Shown: piece after piece, positions 1 to 5,060 of the stretch
Numbering within the stretch: position 1 is the first letter of the stretch
Layout of the letters: every line of letters starts with the position of its first letter
Assembly (NCBI GenBank): GCA_030594905.1
Contig: JAUVEF010000101.1
Location: forward strand, 1-5,060
Source of the DNA: Methanosarcinales archaeon
GTDB lineage: Archaea > Halobacteriota > Methanosarcinia > Methanosarcinales > Methanogasteraceae
Direction of reading: 5' to 3'
DNA length: 5,060 nt
Notes under the pieces: model-generated
What the model saw: only the letters and a program-made list of their open reading frames with translations
Database searches by the model: none
Told to the model about the DNA's origin: nothing
Position numbers and translations under genes: made by a program

Positions 1-37
1 ATCCACGAAACAAACGTAGCACGCCGCAGTAAAGCAG

Positions 38-1018
38 TCAGTTTCCGAGAACTTGCTCTATCCACAGAATGTCGCTTAATATCGCACTCGCAGTCTCGAT
101 TGAGCCTGCTCCGATCCCGCCGATCGTGATCCTGCCCGCAAGCTCGGTCCGGATGGATGCCAGATTGAAGGTGCCCCCGATGTTCAGCGGATGGTTTCTT
201 GGCACCATCTTGGGCGCAACCTTGAGCAGCCCGTCCTGAATCTCCCCGATCAATTTTATCGTGTATCCGCCATCTTTTGCCAGTTTGAACGCTTCCGGCG
301 TGATTTTTGCGATGCCGGTCACATCCACATCTTCATACCCGACATCCATCCCGAATACTGAGTTTGCAAGGATCACGATCTTTGCAACAGTATCGATCCC
401 ATCAACATCCGCAGTCGGGTCCGCTTCAGCGATACCAAGTTCCTGCGCCTCTCCAAGTGCCTGCTCGTACGACACGCCCTCATCATCCATACGCGATAGT
501 ATGTAGTTGCAGGTCCCGTTCAACACGCCCTCGATTGCAAGAATCCGGTTTCCAGCCAGAGCCTCCTCTGAAAGATTGATAATCGGCATCGATCCGCCGA
601 CCGTCGCCTCAAACCTGAAATGAAGATTGTTTTTTCTTGCAATCCCCCGCAATTCCGAATATTTTGCAACAAGCGGACCTTTGTTCGATGTGACGACGTG
701 CCTACCCATCTCGAAAGCCTTCCTTATGTGAATAAGCCCGATCCCGCCAGTCTCCATCTCAGTCGGCGTCGTCTCGACCATGATCTCATGATCCACGCTC
801 TCGATGACCTCAACCGCAGTCATATCCGTGGTTGCAACCGTTCCGGTATCCTTCTTTCGCTTCAGCGCTGCTGCGAGATCAACGCCACTTTTGTCCACAA
901 CAGCACCGCGGGAGTCTGCGATCGCAACCACCTTGACCGGGTGGTTCGTGCGCATCAGCACATCCGCAACGCCCTGCCCGACCGCGCCAAACCCAATAAT
1001 CGATATTCGTAGAGTCAT
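38..1018 (-). CDS. hom: Homoserine dehydrogenase, short ACT-less form
   Basis: Predicted to catalyse NAD(P)H-dependent reduction of aspartate semialdehyde to homoserine in the cytoplasm, the branch point to threonine, isoleucine and methionine. The 326-residue protein shows an N-terminal Rossmann fold with the dinucleotide loop GFGAVGQG (residues 9-16), the SNKGP segment (111-115), EATVGGSMPI (137-146), the family signature GVLNGTCNYIL (164-174), and the acidic/lysine catalytic stretch DPTADVDGIDTVAKI (200-214), whose Lys213 matches the catalytic lysine of the family. A C-terminal GAGSIETASAILSDI (303-317) closes the catalytic domain. There is no C-terminal ACT domain, so feedback inhibition by threonine through such a domain is not expected from this polypeptide alone. 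The ATG at 1018 is preceded by a weak AGGTTAG (1032-1026), about seven bases away. The gene lies on the same strand as ccmF but 275 bases downstream of it, so it probably has its own promoter. Function call is secure; cofactor preference is not determined. Confidence 0.95.
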   Translation of the reverse strand: MTLRISIIGFGAVGQGVADVLMRTNHPVKVVAIADSRGAVVDKSGVDLAAALKRKKDTGTVATTDMTAVEVIESVDHEIMVETTPTEMETGGIGLIHIRKAFEMGRHVVTSNKGPLVAKYSELRGIARKNNLHFRFEATVGGSMPIINLSEEALAGNRILAIEGVLNGTCNYILSRMDDEGVSYEQALGEAQELGIAEADPTADVDGIDTVAKIVILANSVFGMDVGYEDVDVTGIAKITPEAFKLAKDGGYTIKLIGEIQDGLLKVAPKMVPRNHPLNIGGTFNLASIRTELAGRITIGGIGAGSIETASAILSDILWIEQVLGN

Positions 1019-1140
1019 AGTCGTACTAACCTGTTACATCGTGTCTATGATGAATATCTACGATGACCTACAAATAACTACCCGCATTCCCATCAGTCGC
1101 TGGCAATTAACGGGATCCACACCACTCGGGTCCGGGACTT

Positions 1141-1293
1141 GCCCAGAAAAAGCCTCAAAAACAGTGGCAACAGACGCTATTTCCGGAACTTTGTGGGATC
1201 GTGATATTTTTAGTTTTTGTTGGCTATTTTGGGGTTTTCAGAGTTGGAATATAGCACCGGACATCGCCCGGGCAGCAGGTCGTTGCCACGAAA
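1141..1293 (-). terminator. Terminator-like fold and T tracts downstream of ccmF
   Basis: Four bases after the ccmF stop codon begins GTGGCAACGAC (minus strand, 1289-1279). Its complement GTCTGTTGCCAC lies at 1175-1164, giving 11 pairs with one bulged base (position 1172). A further GCTAT/ATAGC pair (1176-1180 with 1251-1255) can stack directly inside. On the minus strand the closing arm is followed after two bases by TTTTT (1161-1157) and then another TTTTT (1151-1147). Archaeal RNA polymerase terminates at short U tracts, so this is a plausible ccmF transcript end. The loop of about 100 bases is much larger than a bacterial-type hairpin, and the pairing could be coincidental. The rest of the 1019-1293 gap shows no coding region on either strand. 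Confidence 0.35.
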
Positions 1294-2355
1294 TCAATGC
1301 GTTTCCATCCGGAATCTGCGCTGCAAGATATAGATGCTTACCAGAACCAGCCCAACCAGAAACGCACCAATGATCTTCGCCTCGAACGATGTTGCAAACC
1401 CGTGCTGGGATGCCCATAGCCCGCTCCGTGTGACAAAGGTTGCGAATATGACCAGAAGGAATGATAGCATCAGGAGCGCGGGCGCGGCAAGTCCGTATTC
1501 ACGGTTCCGTTTCATCCGGAACTGGGTATGGAGGTACGCAGTCAGAGCCACCCACGGGATGAGCGATGAGGTCTCCACAGGATCCCATCCCCAGTACCAT
1601 GCACCCCATCCAAGAACCTCGTAAGCCCAGAATCCACCGATGCCGATCCCGAGTGTCATGAGAAGCCACGTAATCCGGCTCCACGGCTCAGCGATCTCCA
1701 TCCATCGCCGGTCGCCGATCAGTAGGTAAGCAGCCGCCGCACCAAATGGTATCGCCGCCGCAGCATACCCAAAGAAGACGATCGGCGGATGGATAACCAT
1801 CCACGGATTGCGGAGCAGCGGGTTCATACCCTGCGCAAAATGGCTCTCCATTAGATATGGGACTGCAAAGATATCGGTGCTCGTCGAAAGGAGGTGTCCC
1901 TGATGATCGATCCCATAAATAAGCGCAAACGGGCTTCTAATTACCAGCAGCAGAAGAAAAACCGCTGCCACCGAAAGACCCGCGATCCTTGTGATCTCAC
2001 TGATCTTACTCCCTGCGTGGACTCTCAGCAATGCCACACACACCAGTGTGGACCACGCCCAGATAAAGAGCGAACCCTCCTGCCCCGCCCAGAATGCCGA
2101 TATTTTGTAGAGAATCGGGAAAGTCTCACAGGAAAACCGGAATACGTACAGATAATGTGCTGTAACGTTCAACAGATGATATAACAGCAGCGCAGCAGCA
2201 AGAGTTGACGTAACAAGACATATCAACTCAAATATCCGCGATGTGCGTTGTATCTTTGGATTTCTACTGAAATAATACCATGTCCCATAGATTATGGCGC
2301 CTATACATCCTGTAAATGAGATCCAGATCAGTAGCATTCCTGCGTTTATCGACAT
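1294..2355 (-). CDS. ccmF: Half-length CcmF/heme lyase-like protein (cytochrome c maturation)
   Basis: Multispanning membrane protein of the heme-handling (WWD) family; CcmF with its partners ligates heme to apocytochrome c on the outer face of the membrane. The 353 residues align by eye to the N-terminal half of CcmF: AGQEGSLFIW (90-99), NPWMVIHPP (183-191), the tryptophan-rich WGAWYWGWDPVET (250-262), then a TRSG (309-312) and SQHGF (316-320). Three of the four histidines known to hold heme in E. coli CcmF have counterparts by position: His189, His276 and His318. Full CcmF proteins are usually over 600 residues; this one ends right after the helix that precedes the C-terminal half. About nine or more hydrophobic segments are apparent. 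I chose ATG 2355 because AAAGGAA lies six bases upstream, it starts at the first membrane helix as in homologs, and the longer open frame to 2637 would run through the divergent promoter region into the neighbouring gene. The C-half must be elsewhere, be replaced, or be lost. Confidence 0.85.
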   Translation of the reverse strand: MSINAGMLLIWISFTGCIGAIIYGTWYYFSRNPKIQRTSRIFELICLVTSTLAAALLLYHLLNVTAHYLYVFRFSCETFPILYKISAFWAGQEGSLFIWAWSTLVCVALLRVHAGSKISEITRIAGLSVAAVFLLLLVIRSPFALIYGIDHQGHLLSTSTDIFAVPYLMESHFAQGMNPLLRNPWMVIHPPIVFFGYAAAAIPFGAAAAYLLIGDRRWMEIAEPWSRITWLLMTLGIGIGGFWAYEVLGWGAWYWGWDPVETSSLIPWVALTAYLHTQFRMKRNREYGLAAPALLMLSFLLVIFATFVTRSGLWASQHGFATSFEAKIIGAFLVGLVLVSIYILQRRFRMETH

Positions 2356-2360
2356 GGTGA

Positions 2361-2367
2361 TTCCTTT
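2361..2367 (-). promoter_or_regulatory. Ribosome binding site deciding the ccmF start
   Basis: On the minus strand AAAGGAA stands six bases before the ATG at 2355. It is the only good Shine-Dalgarno-like match near the candidate starts and argues for the 353-residue protein rather than the 447-residue open frame. Confidence 0.5.
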
Positions 2368-2389
2368 GGATATGTGCTCTGTTACAGTG

Positions 2390-2398
2390 ATACTTATT
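2390..2398 (-). promoter_or_regulatory. Candidate TATA box for ccmF
   Basis: Minus-strand AATAAGTAT is an AT-rich box whose centre is about 39 bases upstream of the ccmF ATG. A start roughly 25 bases downstream of the box would leave a short leader that just includes the AAAGGAA site. The match to the archaeal TATA consensus is moderate and no clear BRE is visible. Confidence 0.3.
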
Positions 2399-2435
2399 GG
2401 TTGCTGCCTCCCTGGGTTACCGCACAACAGTATTG

Positions 2436-2465
2436 CCATGATATGCCATTTGCCAAATGTCATGG
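2436..2465. promoter_or_regulatory. Compound palindrome, candidate operator
   Basis: The outer arms CCATGA (2436-2441) and TCATGG (2460-2465) are exact complements. Inside them CATTTG (2447-2452), a central C, and CAAATG (2454-2459) form a perfect 6+1+6 palindrome. The element lies in the 162-base divergent intergenic region between ccmF and the polyprenol kinase-like gene, 81 bases from the first and 52 from the second. That position suits a dimeric DNA-binding regulator acting on one or both genes. No regulator is identified. Confidence 0.4.
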
Positions 2466-2517
2466 AATTGCGAGGTTTTGGGATCGCAATTAAGTTTGGA
2501 TCGATACAATAGGGTCT

Positions 2518-3135
2518 ATGCATGTTCGCAAAGGAGACAAGACTCTGATAAGTGGCGATCTTATCCACGAGCTCAAGAGAAAAGTGATACACCTGACTTC
2601 GATTGCGATAGTGCTGTGTTACTATACATTCGGGCAACAGGCAATACTTTTGCTGCTTACGGTGTACCTGATCGCGATACTCGAGATCGAGTACTTCAGA
2701 ATCGAGTGGGGAAAGAAATTACCCATCGTTCACAGTCTTTTCAGGGAAAAAGAGGCTGACAGGCTCGGTGGTCACGTATTCTTCACGATGGGGTGTATCA
2801 TCGCAATTTCAATCTTTCCGGAAAAAATTGCGTCGGCTGCGATACTAATGACAACTTTTGGTGATGCGTCGGCTGCTATTTTCGGAAAAGCCTTTGGAAA
2901 AACATGGATTCCAGGATTAACAGACAGGGCAGTCGAGGGTTGCGCTGCTGAGTTCATTGTGGACGTGGTCATCGGAGTGATCTTTTTATCCAACTGGCTT
3001 TTGATTGTTGTTATGGCTGGTACTGCAACCGTTGTCGAGACGCTGGCCAATAAGATGGATGATAACCTCTTAATTCCCCTCTTTTCAGGATTTAACGGTT
3101 ATCTAATCTTTCTACTACAGCCGTACCTTAGTTAA
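2518..3135 (+). CDS. SEC59/dolichol kinase-like membrane protein (polyprenol or phytol/geranylgeraniol kinase family)
   Basis: Integral membrane protein of the CTP-dependent polyprenol kinase family (dolichol kinase, phytol kinase, farnesol kinase), likely phosphorylating a long-chain isoprenoid alcohol for lipid or glycan-carrier metabolism. Residues 18-25 (ELKRKVIH) give the typical basic motif before the first helix. GDASAAIFGKAFGK (115-128) matches the conserved GD-A-G-G nucleotide-binding region; EG (140-141) and ETLANKMDDNLLIPL (174-188) match the C-terminal conserved acidic/Asn/Pro motif. Five to seven membrane helices are visible. At 205 residues it is a normal length for the short prokaryotic members, which lack the long N-terminal helices of eukaryotic dolichol kinase. 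ATG 2518 is the first start after an in-frame stop at 2491-2493; only a weak AGGG precedes it. It is divergent from ccmF and convergent with PAN. The exact substrate cannot be told from sequence. Confidence 0.85.
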   Translation: MHVRKGDKTLISGDLIHELKRKVIHLTSIAIVLCYYTFGQQAILLLLTVYLIAILEIEYFRIEWGKKLPIVHSLFREKEADRLGGHVFFTMGCIIAISIFPEKIASAAILMTTFGDASAAIFGKAFGKTWIPGLTDRAVEGCAAEFIVDVVIGVIFLSNWLLIVVMAGTATVVETLANKMDDNLLIPLFSGFNGYLIFLLQPYLS

Positions 3136-3141
3136 AGAGGT

Positions 3142-3170
3142 GGGCGGAGAGGAAACGCCCCCGAGTTTCC
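3142..3170. terminator. Overlapping hairpins in the convergent gap
   Basis: Two stems can form: GGGCG (3142-3146) with CGCCC (3156-3160), loop nine; and GGAAAC (3151-3156) with GTTTCC (3165-3170), loop eight. They share bases and so exclude each other. The element is the main structure in the 63-base gap between the converging kinase-like and PAN genes, which suggests a role in ending transcription from either side. No run of five or more T follows on either strand, so the terminator assignment is weak. Confidence 0.3.
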
Positions 3171-3198
3171 ATTCCCTCACGCATCACCCAATTACCAA

Positions 3199-4431
3199 TC
3201 ACACAAACATTCCGTGCGGCTCGCTCGCTTCCTCGACCATCAGCTTGTCCAGCGCATATCTGAAATCATCCATCGAGACGATGCGCCGCCGGTCGCGTAC
3301 CGCATTCATGCCGGCTTCGGTTGCAAGGATTTTGAGGTCCGCGCCGGTCGCACCCTCAGTCTCCGCTGTAAGAGCTGTGAGATCGACATCATCTGCAAGC
3401 GACATTGCTTTTGTGTGGATCTGCAGAATCTGCATCCTCCCATCCTCATCTGGCGGCGGGATCTCGATTAACCGGTCGAACCTGCCAGGTCTTAACAGCG
3501 CAGGGTCAAGAAGATCGATGCGGTTAGTGGCTGCCATCACCCGCACGTTGCCCCGGTCGCCAAAGCCGTCCAGTTCGGTCAAGATCTGGGTCATGGTGCG
3601 GTTCACCTCGCCTGACCCGACAGTCCCGTCGTGCGTGCGTCTGGCGCCGACAGCGTCTATCTCATCGACAAAGAGGATCGTCGGGGCTTTTTCCCGTGCG
3701 AGCTGGAATACATCTCTTACAAGGCTTGCGCCCTCGCCTATGTATTTGTGCACCAGTTCCGAACCGGACATCTTGATGAATGTGGCGTTGGCATGATGGG
3801 CTACCGCTTTTGCAAGCAGCGTCTTTCCCGTGCCAGGCTCGCCATACAGAAGTACACCGCGCGGAGGCTCGACGCCGACTGATTCAAAGAGTTCAGGCGA
3901 TGTCAGTGGCAGTTCCACGGTCTCTCGCACATCCTGGATCTGCTCTACAAGCCCGCCAATCATCTCGTATTTTACGCCCGGATCGTCACACATCTCCATC
4001 ACCAGCGCACGCTCGTCCAGCGACATCGGAAGCGTGCGTATGATCTTCAGGTCATTGTTTACCGCAACACGCGCCCCAACCTCCGGCGCGTGTTCGCCGC
4101 GTTCGATGAGCCATTCCTGGTTGTTGCCATGTTGCCTGATCAACGCCTCATCTCCGTTCACCTCAAGAACGCTTGCAAGAAAGAGCGGCGGTTTTGTAGA
4201 ATCTTCAATGTGTTTCTTGAGCGCCATCAGCTGGTTGTGAAGCTCTTTGTTGAGTGTCATCGCTTCGAGCAGCCGCGCCTGGAACTCGCTGTTCTGCATC
4301 TGGAGCGTTGCGATCTGGCTGTTTAACGATGTTACCATGCCTACCAGATCGGTAGGGTCGTACTCGATCCGGTCAATTATGTCCTTTGATATTTCTATCG
4401 GCACTTCCACGTCTGTTGTCTCTACCATCAT
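3199..4431 (-). CDS. pan: Proteasome-activating nucleotidase (PAN), AAA+ unfoldase
   Basis: Hexameric ATPase that unfolds proteins and feeds them into the archaeal 20S proteasome. Order in the 410-residue protein: a heptad-like coiled coil at about 28-78; the proline-led OB domain starting PPLFLASV (81-88); then the AAA+ module with Walker A GEPGTGKT (197-204), the aromatic pore loop KYIGEG (229-234), Walker B ILFVDEID (252-259), sensor-1 ATNR (301-304), arginine fingers Arg314 and Arg317 in LLRPGRFDR, and the GATGADLKIL helix (360-369). Length and domain order are normal. The C-terminus is Met-Phe-Val, where PAN normally ends in a hydrophobic-Tyr-X gate-opening tail. Two adjacent ATG codons (4431 and 4428) could start it; the first is used here. 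No Shine-Dalgarno sequence precedes them, and a TATA-like box sits about 25 bases upstream, which suggests a leaderless message. Divergent from the methyltransferase gene. Confidence 0.97.
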   Translation of the reverse strand: MMVETTDVEVPIEISKDIIDRIEYDPTDLVGMVTSLNSQIATLQMQNSEFQARLLEAMTLNKELHNQLMALKKHIEDSTKPPLFLASVLEVNGDEALIRQHGNNQEWLIERGEHAPEVGARVAVNNDLKIIRTLPMSLDERALVMEMCDDPGVKYEMIGGLVEQIQDVRETVELPLTSPELFESVGVEPPRGVLLYGEPGTGKTLLAKAVAHHANATFIKMSGSELVHKYIGEGASLVRDVFQLAREKAPTILFVDEIDAVGARRTHDGTVGSGEVNRTMTQILTELDGFGDRGNVRVMAATNRIDLLDPALLRPGRFDRLIEIPPPDEDGRMQILQIHTKAMSLADDVDLTALTAETEGATGADLKILATEAGMNAVRDRRRIVSMDDFRYALDKLMVEEASEPHGMFV

Positions 4432-4452
4432 ATTGAAATAGGGGCTTTTGAA

Positions 4453-4460
4453 GATAAAGG
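4453..4460 (-). promoter_or_regulatory. Candidate TATA box for pan, implying leaderless mRNA
   Basis: Minus-strand CCTTTATC is centred about 25 bases upstream of the first pan ATG at 4431. Archaeal transcripts start around 25 bases downstream of the box, so transcription would begin at or next to the start codon. The absence of any GGAGG-like sequence before the ATG agrees with this. The match to the TATA consensus is only partial. Confidence 0.4.
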
Positions 4461-4502
4461 TTACAGATAGACTAAAGGAACGTCATCAGCACAAAGACAT
4501 AC

Positions 4503-4508
4503 GTGATC
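4503..4508 (+). promoter_or_regulatory. Ribosome binding site of the SUMT gene
   Basis: GTGATC matches the 3' part of the archaeal Shine-Dalgarno consensus GGAGGTGATC and lies three bases before ATG 4512. The GTG at 4503 is also in frame, giving a protein three residues longer, but reading it as part of the binding site is preferred. Confidence 0.4.
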
Positions 4509-4511
4509 GAC

Positions 4512-5060
4512 ATGCATTCAAGCGGAAAGGTATATCTGGTTGGTTCGGGTCCTGGCGATCCTGAACTGTTGACGATCAAGGCGGCACGCCTGATCAGGGA
4601 GGCGGACGTAATCGTGTATGATCAGCTTCCGGGACCCGAGATTCTCACATCGCTGCCAGAAAGTGCCGAACGAATCGATGCTGGCAAATACGCAGGCGAC
4701 CATACGCTTGCACAGGGCGAGATCAACCGGCTGCTGGTTGCTCGTGCAGCGCAGGGCAAAACGGTGGTGCGGCTGAAGGGCGGGGACCCATACCTCTTTG
4801 GAAGGGGCGGGGAGGAAGCAATTGAACTGCAGGAGGCTGGCGTCTCGTTTGAGGTTGTGCCCGGCATCACGTCTGCGATTGCAGCTCCGGCATCAGCAGG
4901 CATCCCGATCACGCACAGGGACCATGCATCGGTGGTAACCATCATCACAGGACACGAGCAGGACAAGGGCGCGCCGATGGTTGACTGGGAATGGCTTGCA
5001 AAGTCAAAGGGCACGATCGTGGTTCTGATGGGCGTAAGCACGCTTGGTAAATATGTTCCT
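4512..5060 (+). CDS. cobA: Uroporphyrinogen-III C-methyltransferase (SUMT), 3' end beyond the window
   Basis: Predicted to transfer two methyl groups from S-adenosylmethionine to C2 and C7 of uroporphyrinogen III, giving precorrin-2, the cytoplasmic entry to siroheme, cobamides, F430 and the alternative archaeal heme route. The 183 visible residues carry the family landmarks in order: GSGPGDPELLT (11-21), YDQL (36-39), RLKGGDPYLFGRGGEE (87-102), VVPGITSAIAAPASAGIP (115-132), THR (134-136) and TGHE (146-149), followed by TIVVLMGV (168-175). SUMT proteins are about 240-260 residues, so some 60-75 residues lie past the right edge unless it is fused to another domain such as uroporphyrinogen-III synthase. 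No frameshift is seen. The gene is divergent from pan with an 80-base spacer. The symbol follows common use for this enzyme; it may be named differently in archaeal genomes. Confidence 0.93.
   Translation, partial: MHSSGKVYLVGSGPGDPELLTIKAARLIREADVIVYDQLPGPEILTSLPESAERIDAGKYAGDHTLAQGEINRLLVARAAQGKTVVRLKGGDPYLFGRGGEEAIELQEAGVSFEVVPGITSAIAAPASAGIPITHRDHASVVTIITGHEQDKGAPMVDWEWLAKSKGTIVVLMGVSTLGKYVP

Noticed and set aside
1..37. Possible next gene at the left edge, downstream of homoserine dehydrogenase
   Set aside because: Too short to show a reading frame or motif on either strand.
1046..1100. Possible C/D box guide RNA, from ATGATGA near 1047
   Set aside because: A box C-like heptamer is present but no CTGA box D or D' follows on the same strand at the right distance.
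1075..1145. GC-rich tRNA-like or other small RNA segment upstream of homoserine dehydrogenase
   Set aside because: Only a four-base CCCG/CGGG pairing is found; no T-loop consensus, anticodon arm or acceptor stem could be assembled on either strand.
1206..1239. Plus-strand T-rich run as a terminator
   Set aside because: No plus-strand gene ends upstream of it, so it has no transcript to terminate; it may simply be AT-rich spacer.
804..1373. Plus-strand open frame of 189 codons
   Set aside because: It is mostly antisense to homoserine dehydrogenase, then crosses noncoding sequence into the ccmF antisense; no recognisable domain and no ribosome binding site.
2356..2637. N-terminal extension of the ccmF frame by 94 codons to an ATG at 2637
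   Set aside because: It lacks CcmF likeness, crosses the palindrome and candidate promoter, and overlaps the divergent kinase-like gene by 120 bases. ATG 2355 has a ribosome binding site and starts at the first membrane helix.
3140..3796. Plus-strand open frame of 218 codons
   Set aside because: Antisense shadow of pan, low-complexity Ser/Arg-rich composition, and the sense frame carries every AAA+ motif.
4622..5041. Minus-strand open frame of 139 codons
   Set aside because: Antisense to the clearly coding methyltransferase gene, with Ser/Ala/Pro-rich shadow composition.

Overview
The window looks like an ordinary chromosomal stretch from a euryarchaeon. The best marker is a full-length proteasome-activating nucleotidase (PAN), which is archaeal. 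It is supported by a short ACT-less homoserine dehydrogenase, a SEC59/dolichol-kinase-like membrane protein typical of isoprenoid-lipid organisms, and candidate archaeal TATA boxes. A CcmF-type cytochrome c maturation protein points to an archaeon that makes c-type cytochromes. A relative of Methanosarcinales, ANME or Syntrophoarchaeum-type lineages would fit, but that placement is inference.

Layout from left to right: homoserine dehydrogenase on the minus strand (38-1018); a 275-base noncoding gap holding a terminator-like fold and two short T tracts (minus-strand sense); a half-length CcmF on the minus strand (1294-2355, start re-chosen from a longer open frame); a 162-base divergent intergenic region with a compound palindrome; the CTP-dependent polyprenol kinase-like gene on the plus strand (2518-3135); a 63-base convergent gap with two overlapping hairpins; PAN on the minus strand (3199-4431); an 80-base divergent promoter region; and uroporphyrinogen-III C-methyltransferase on the plus strand (4512 onward), cut by the window edge after 183 codons.

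The genes serve different housekeeping tasks: Thr/Met/Ile synthesis, heme attachment to cytochrome c, isoprenoid phosphorylation, proteasomal unfolding and siroheme/tetrapyrrole synthesis. Strand changes and gaps suggest mostly single-gene transcription units rather than one operon. The only thematic link is between the tetrapyrrole gene and CcmF: archaeal heme can be made from siroheme, and CcmF handles heme. They are separated by two unrelated genes, so this is not evidence of linkage.

I found no mobile element, CRISPR array, defence system, tRNA or rRNA, and no convincing undescribed system. The points most worth a second look are the CcmF that stops at the N/C-half boundary and so lacks the usual fourth histidine region, its one-residue-longer WWD motif, the PAN tail ending Met-Phe-Val instead of hydrophobic-Tyr-X, and the palindrome between ccmF and the kinase gene.
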